DNA of 8,799 nt from contig CANSLE010000083.1 of the NCBI GenBank assembly GCA_947647645.1, positions 1 to 8,799 on the forward strand, written 5' to 3'. Source of the DNA: an uncultured Microbacterium sp. GTDB taxonomy: Bacteria > Actinomycetota > Actinomycetes > Actinomycetales > Microbacteriaceae. A model generated the notes under the pieces. It was given only the letters and a program-made list of their open reading frames with translations. It made no database searches and was not told where the DNA came from. The position numbers were made by a program, and so were the translations under genes. This document shows positions 6,964-8,799 of this stretch, in pieces; positions within the stretch are counted from its first letter, which is position 1; each line of letters starts with the position of its first letter.

Positions 6964-6969
6964 AGCCTA
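6964..6969 (-). promoter_or_regulatory. -10 box (TAGGCT) of the CopD-CtaG gene, predicted leaderless
   Basis: On the minus strand TAGGCT is followed by GGACGG and then the GTG at 6957, a 6-nt spacing that fits a leaderless transcript. No strong ribosome site lies before the GTG. The box is about 28 bp past the HU terminator, so the gene needs its own promoter. Confidence 0.5.
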
Positions 6970-6997
6970 CGCGGGGCGGTCGGGCCGACGGCACGCA

Positions 6998-7029
6998 GAA
7001 GGGGGGATGCCGAGCGGCATCCCCCCTTC
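6998..7029 (-). terminator. Rho-independent-type terminator hairpin of the HU gene
   Basis: GAAGGGGGGATGCC (6998-7011) and its exact complement (7016-7029) form a 14-bp perfect stem with a four-base loop, beginning 12 nt after the HU stop codon. There is no long U-tract after it, which is usual in high-GC actinobacteria. Each arm contains one copy of the GGATGCC motif. Confidence 0.8.
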
Positions 7030-7041
7030 GCAGGACCGTGC

Positions 7042-7320
7042 TTACTTGACGGCGGCCTTGAGCTTCGAGCCCGCGGTGACCTTGACGCGCTTGCCCGCGG
7101 CGATCTTGATCTCCTCGCCCGTCTGCGGGTTGCGGCCCGTACGGGCGGCGGTGGCGACCTGCTCGAACGAGAGGAAGCCGGGGATCGTGACCTTCTCGCC
7201 CTTGGCGACGGCCTCGGAGACAGCCGAGAACAGGCCGTCGACGACGCGGCCGACGGTGGCCTGGCTCTCGCCGGTGGCGCTGGCGATGCTCGCGACGAGC
7301 TCAGTCTTGGTGATAGCCAT
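7042..7320 (-). CDS. hup: HU-family nucleoid DNA-binding protein
   Basis: 92 residues, the standard HU length, without the long Lys-rich tail of mycobacterial HupB. HU dimers bend and wrap DNA without strict sequence preference. The helical half (1-45) is followed by the HU/IHF signature GFLSFEQVATAARTGRNP (48-65) with Pro65 at the tip of the beta-arm, where HU and IHF proteins intercalate into DNA. The C-terminal helix is Lys/Ala-rich (SKLKAAVK). The ATG at 7320 is chosen because GGAGGAC lies 7 nt upstream and MAITKTEL is the conserved N-terminus; an upstream in-frame start near 7422 would add 34 residues unlike HU and overlap the promoter. Terminators on both sides make it a single-gene unit. 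A perfect palindrome lies just upstream of its -10 box, so it may be specifically regulated. Confidence 0.95.
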   Translation of the reverse strand: MAITKTELVASIASATGESQATVGRVVDGLFSAVSEAVAKGEKVTIPGFLSFEQVATAARTGRNPQTGEEIKIAAGKRVKVTAGSKLKAAVK

Positions 7321-7327
7321 TGGGGTT

Positions 7328-7334
7328 GTCCTCC
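7328..7334 (-). promoter_or_regulatory. Ribosome binding site of the HU gene (GGAGGAC)
   Basis: GGAGGAC on the minus strand, 7 nt before the ATG at 7320, fixes the start of HU and rules out the longer reading frame start. Confidence 0.8.
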
Positions 7335-7411
7335 AGACGGCAGCGGATGCCGCCTTCAGTGAGATCGGACCGGACGCGAGGCGACCGGTTTGGTCGGTTG
7401 GACCGTCCCCG

Positions 7412-7417
7412 AATATA
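7412..7417 (-). promoter_or_regulatory. Putative -10 box (TATATT) of the HU gene
   Basis: TATATT on the minus strand is a near-consensus -10 box and a rare AT-rich spot in this sequence. It predicts a leader of about 85 nt before the HU ATG. The leader contains a small hairpin (CGACC, loop AAACC, GGTCG). The -35 region is occupied by the palindrome at 7428-7449, and no TTGACA-like box is seen. Confidence 0.55.
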
Positions 7418-7427
7418 CCCACGATCC

Positions 7428-7449
7428 CCGGAAATCCGCGGATTTCCGG
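7428..7449. promoter_or_regulatory. Perfect 22-bp palindrome upstream of HU (possible operator)
   Basis: Each half is CCGGAAATCCG followed by its exact reverse complement, with no mismatch and no spacer. It lies 10 bp upstream of the TATATT box, covering about -20 to -45 of the HU promoter, a position that suits a dimeric regulator. It could also fold in RNA as a second terminator for readthrough from rpsN, but it is about 130 nt past that stop and a good terminator already exists there. Confidence 0.5.
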
Positions 7450-7528
7450 CCCTCACACGTCATCTTCACCGGCGTGTCGGCCCGGATCGGTGACGGATGT
7501 GGCTGATGTGACCGCGGCGGGCACACGC

Positions 7529-7565
7529 CGAAGGCCCGGCCTCCGTGCGGAGAACCGGGCCTTCG
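7529..7565 (-). terminator. Terminator hairpin of the rpmB-rpmG-rpsN operon
   Basis: CGAAGGCCCGG (7529-7539) pairs with CCGGGCCTTCG (7555-7565), an 11-bp stem that starts 17 nt after the rpsN stop codon. The interior CTCC/GGAG extends the stem, leaving a GTGC-type loop and small bulges. No U-tract follows. Confidence 0.75.
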
Positions 7566-7582
7566 GGATGCGATGTCGGTGC

Positions 7583-7888
7583 TTACCAGCTCGACTTGGT
7601 CACACCGGGCAGCTCGCCCTTGTGCGCCATGTCGCGGAAGCGGACGCGCGAGATGCCGAACTTCGACAGGTAGCCGCGGGGGCGACCGTCGATGGCGTCG
7701 CGGCCACGCAGGCGCACGGGCGACGCGTTGCGGGGCAGCTTCTGCAGGCCGACACGGGCGGCCTCGCGGGCCTCGTCGGTCGCGTTCGGGTCGACGAGGG
7801 TCTTCTTCAGCTCGGCACGCTTCTCGGCGTAACGGGCGACGACCTCCTCGCGCTGGTTGTTGCGCGCGATCTTGCTCTTCTTGGCCAT
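7583..7888 (-). CDS. rpsN: 30S ribosomal protein S14 (uS14), long zinc-independent form
   Basis: 101 residues, the length of the long form of S14 that lacks a zinc site; no Cys-x-x-Cys pairs are present. The N-terminus MAKKSKIARNNQREEVVARYA and the C-terminal block RGYLSKFGISRVRFRD...GELPGVTKSSW are diagnostic. S14 binds 16S rRNA in the head of the small subunit. It is the last gene of the L28-L33-S14 operon, 4 nt after the rpmG stop codon, with GAGAGGAG upstream as ribosome site inside the end of rpmG. A hairpin terminator follows. Confidence 0.97.
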   Translation of the reverse strand: MAKKSKIARNNQREEVVARYAEKRAELKKTLVDPNATDEAREAARVGLQKLPRNASPVRLRGRDAIDGRPRGYLSKFGISRVRFRDMAHKGELPGVTKSSW

Positions 7889-7892
7889 GCGA

Positions 7893-8063
7893 TCAGCGCT
7901 CCTCTCGGAATTCGACGTGCTTGCGGATCACCGGGTCGTACTTCTTCAGCACGATGCGGTCGGGGTTGTTGCGACGGTTCTTACGCGTCACGTAGGTGTA
8001 CCCCGTGCCGGCAGTCGACCGGAGCTTGATGATCGGACGGACGTCCTGAGCCTTCTTCGCCAT
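7893..8063 (-). CDS. rpmG: 50S ribosomal protein L33 (bL33), zinc-independent form
   Basis: A 56-residue gene: MAKKAQDVRPIIKLRSTAGT at the start and KKYDPVIRKHVEFREER at the end match L33, with the GYTYVTRKNRRNNPDRIVLKKYDP core. Both Cys-x-x-Cys pairs of zinc-binding L33 are absent, as in the E. coli protein. L33 sits near the E site of the large subunit. Its ATG overlaps the L28 stop codon by one base (TAATG), so the two are probably translationally coupled; no strong ribosome site is seen. rpsN follows after 4 nt. Confidence 0.96.
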   Translation of the reverse strand: MAKKAQDVRPIIKLRSTAGTGYTYVTRKNRRNNPDRIVLKKYDPVIRKHVEFREER

Positions 8064-8299
8064 TAGAGCTTCACACCCTTCGCGATGAGGTCCTTCACGA
8101 CCGACTCGATGCCGCGAGCGTCAATGACCTTGATGCCCTTGGCCGAGACGTTCAGCGTGATCTTGCGACCGAGCGAAGGAACGTAGTAGGTCTTCTTCTG
8201 CACGTTCGGGTCGAAGCGGCGCTTCGTCCGGCGGTGCGAGTGCGAGATGTTGTGACCGAAGCCGGGAACCGCTCCGGTCACCTGGCACACTGCTGCCAT
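8063..8299 (-). CDS. rpmB: 50S ribosomal protein L28 (bL28), zinc-independent form
   Basis: 78 residues. The N-terminal block MAAVCQVTGAVPGFGHNISH and SHRRTKRRFDPNVQKKTYY are typical of L28, and the C-terminal part KGIKVIDARGIESVVKDL belongs to the variant without the second cysteine pair. Only Cys5 remains, so no zinc site can form. It is the first gene of the operon with rpmG (one-base overlap) and rpsN. The ATG at 8299 has AAGGAG at 8307-8312, 7 nt upstream; an in-frame GTG further upstream (8338) would add 13 residues unlike the family. In several actinobacteria a similar set of zinc-free paralogues is Zur-controlled, but no Zur-like AT-rich palindrome is seen upstream here. Confidence 0.96.
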   Translation of the reverse strand: MAAVCQVTGAVPGFGHNISHSHRRTKRRFDPNVQKKTYYVPSLGRKITLNVSAKGIKVIDARGIESVVKDLIAKGVKL

Positions 8300-8315
8300 A
8301 GTGATTCTCCTTAGT

Positions 8316-8334
8316 ACCGTGACACCGGACGGTG
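8316..8334 (-). promoter_or_regulatory. Small alternative hairpins in the rpmB leader
   Basis: In the minus-strand leader, CACC/GGTG (8331-8334 with 8323-8326, four-base loop) and ACCGT/ACGGT (8329-8333 with 8316-8320, eight-base loop) share bases and cannot form together. The second ends 3 nt before the AAGGAG ribosome site. The stems are short, so a regulatory role is only a possibility. Confidence 0.2.
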
Positions 8335-8415
8335 CCACCCAAGATCCCTTGTCTGCATCCCCGTGCGAACACGCGAGGACACGAACTGCGTGCTGGAGTG
8401 CGCGCAGACGAAGAG

Positions 8416-8799
8416 TCAGTCTAGCACGGCCGGGCGTGTCGGCGTGACGACCGGGTCACGTGCGCCACGGCCCCAGCGAAACGGCGACACGGTCGGGTCG
8501 CCGGGGATCCAGAACCGCCACGGGAAGGCCGCCGTTCCCGCGACCCCCGCCACACCGACACGGGGGCCCGTGGCGATATCCGCGTGCAGCGTGGGCGGAA
8601 GCCACAGGCGGGCGGAGGCGCCGGCCTGAACGCGGGCCGTCACCGCGTCGAGGCCGTCGTGCTGCGGGTGGCGCAGGCCGTCGACATCCCCGAGCCGGCC
8701 CGGACCTCGCGCGAGATCACGAGCTGATCGCGCCGCCGCGCGCCGCCCGAACGCCACCTTCACGCCGTCGACCACCTCGCCACCCCGCAGCAGGACACC
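8416..8799 (-). CDS. mpg: 3-methyladenine DNA glycosylase, Mpg/AAG family (C-terminal part, start outside window)
   Basis: 127 residues are visible; the frame is open at the window edge and ends with TGA at 8416-8418. The start of the visible part, GVLLRGGEVVDGVKVAFGRR, and then RDLARGPGRL match the middle of Mpg/AAG proteins. The block TGPRVGVAGVAGTAAFPWRF with following WIPGDPTVS matches the conserved C-terminus (RVGV...PWRF...PxVS). These enzymes flip out and excise alkylated purines in base-excision repair. The catalytic Glu and the HxxxRTpRN region would lie in the missing N-terminal part, so activity cannot be judged. The stop codon overlaps the operon promoter of the downstream ribosomal genes. 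Identification rests on recognised motifs. Confidence 0.85.
   Translation of the reverse strand, partial: GVLLRGGEVVDGVKVAFGRRAAARSARDLARGPGRLGDVDGLRHPQHDGLDAVTARVQAGASARLWLPPTLHADIATGPRVGVAGVAGTAAFPWRFWIPGDPTVSPFRWGRGARDPVVTPTRPAVLD
8418..8423 (-). promoter_or_regulatory. -10 box (TAGACT) of the rpmB-rpmG-rpsN operon, inside the end of mpg
   Basis: The minus strand reads CTAGACTG, the same octamer as at the hmuO and 3836 promoters. It encodes the last residues Leu-Asp and the first base of the stop codon of the upstream glycosylase gene. Transcription from it would give a leader of about 110 nt before the L28 ATG. No clear -35 box is seen. Confidence 0.5.

Noticed and set aside
7381..7412. 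Repeats of ACCG/GGTT in the HU leader as a repeat array or riboswitch
   Set aside because: They are short, imperfect and explain only one small hairpin; no known riboswitch pattern is recognised.
7042..7422. Longer HU with a start near 7422
   Set aside because: The extra 34 residues do not resemble HU and would cover the TATATT box; a strong GGAGGAC lies before the ATG at 7320.
8063..8338. Longer L28 with a GTG start at 8338
   Set aside because: The conserved L28 N-terminus begins at the ATG at 8299, which has AAGGAG at good spacing.
1..8799. CRISPR array, tRNA, insertion sequence or defence island
   Set aside because: No regularly spaced repeats, tRNA-like folds, transposase motifs or defence-gene motifs were seen; the content is ordinary chromosome.

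Overview
The window looks like ordinary chromosome of a high-GC actinobacterium, most likely Microbacteriaceae (Microbacterium or a close relative). The support is indirect: very GC-rich third codon positions, TAnnnT -10 boxes sitting 6-7 nt before start codons, a DtxR/IdeR-type iron box, a 92-residue HU protein, zinc-free L28/L33/S14 genes in one operon, and a fused CopD-CtaG membrane protein. I see no transposase, integrase, phage gene, CRISPR array, tRNA or rRNA.

Layout. (1) 1-1217, minus: a lipoprotein with the serine beta-lactamase/DD-peptidase fold that has lost all three catalytic motifs; its C-terminus is cut by the window edge. (2) 1360-2390, plus: a small DUF2470 protein and then heme oxygenase HmuO, with an iron-box-like element over the hmuO promoter. 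This is a heme-iron recovery module. (3) 2415-3809, minus: a Pif1-family helicase, divergent (26 bp gap) from (4) 3836-4945, plus: a membrane-anchored extracytoplasmic protein of unknown function. (5) 4960-6957, minus: a CopD-CtaG fusion for copper uptake and cytochrome oxidase assembly. (6) 7042-7320, minus: nucleoid protein HU, with strong terminators on both sides. (7) 7583-8299, minus: operon rpmB-rpmG-rpsN (L28, L33, S14), all cysteine-poor zinc-independent forms. (8) 8416-8799, minus: the C-terminal part of a 3-methyladenine DNA glycosylase, cut by the window edge.

Genes work in small groups rather than as one system: heme breakdown (DUF2470 plus HmuO), oxidase assembly and copper handling (CopD-CtaG), DNA maintenance (Pif1, HU, Mpg) and ribosome building (L28/L33/S14). 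There is no gap over 300 bases; the largest intergenic stretch is 7321-7582, which holds the rpsN terminator, a perfect 22-bp palindrome and the HU promoter and leader.

The most unusual points are the catalytically dead penicillin-binding-fold lipoprotein, a strongly over-represented octamer GGATGCCG (ten copies in 8.8 kb on the two strands, in both genes and gaps), the palindrome over the HU promoter, and a shared CTAGACTG-type -10 element that predicts leaderless mRNAs. I did not find a convincing new multi-gene system.
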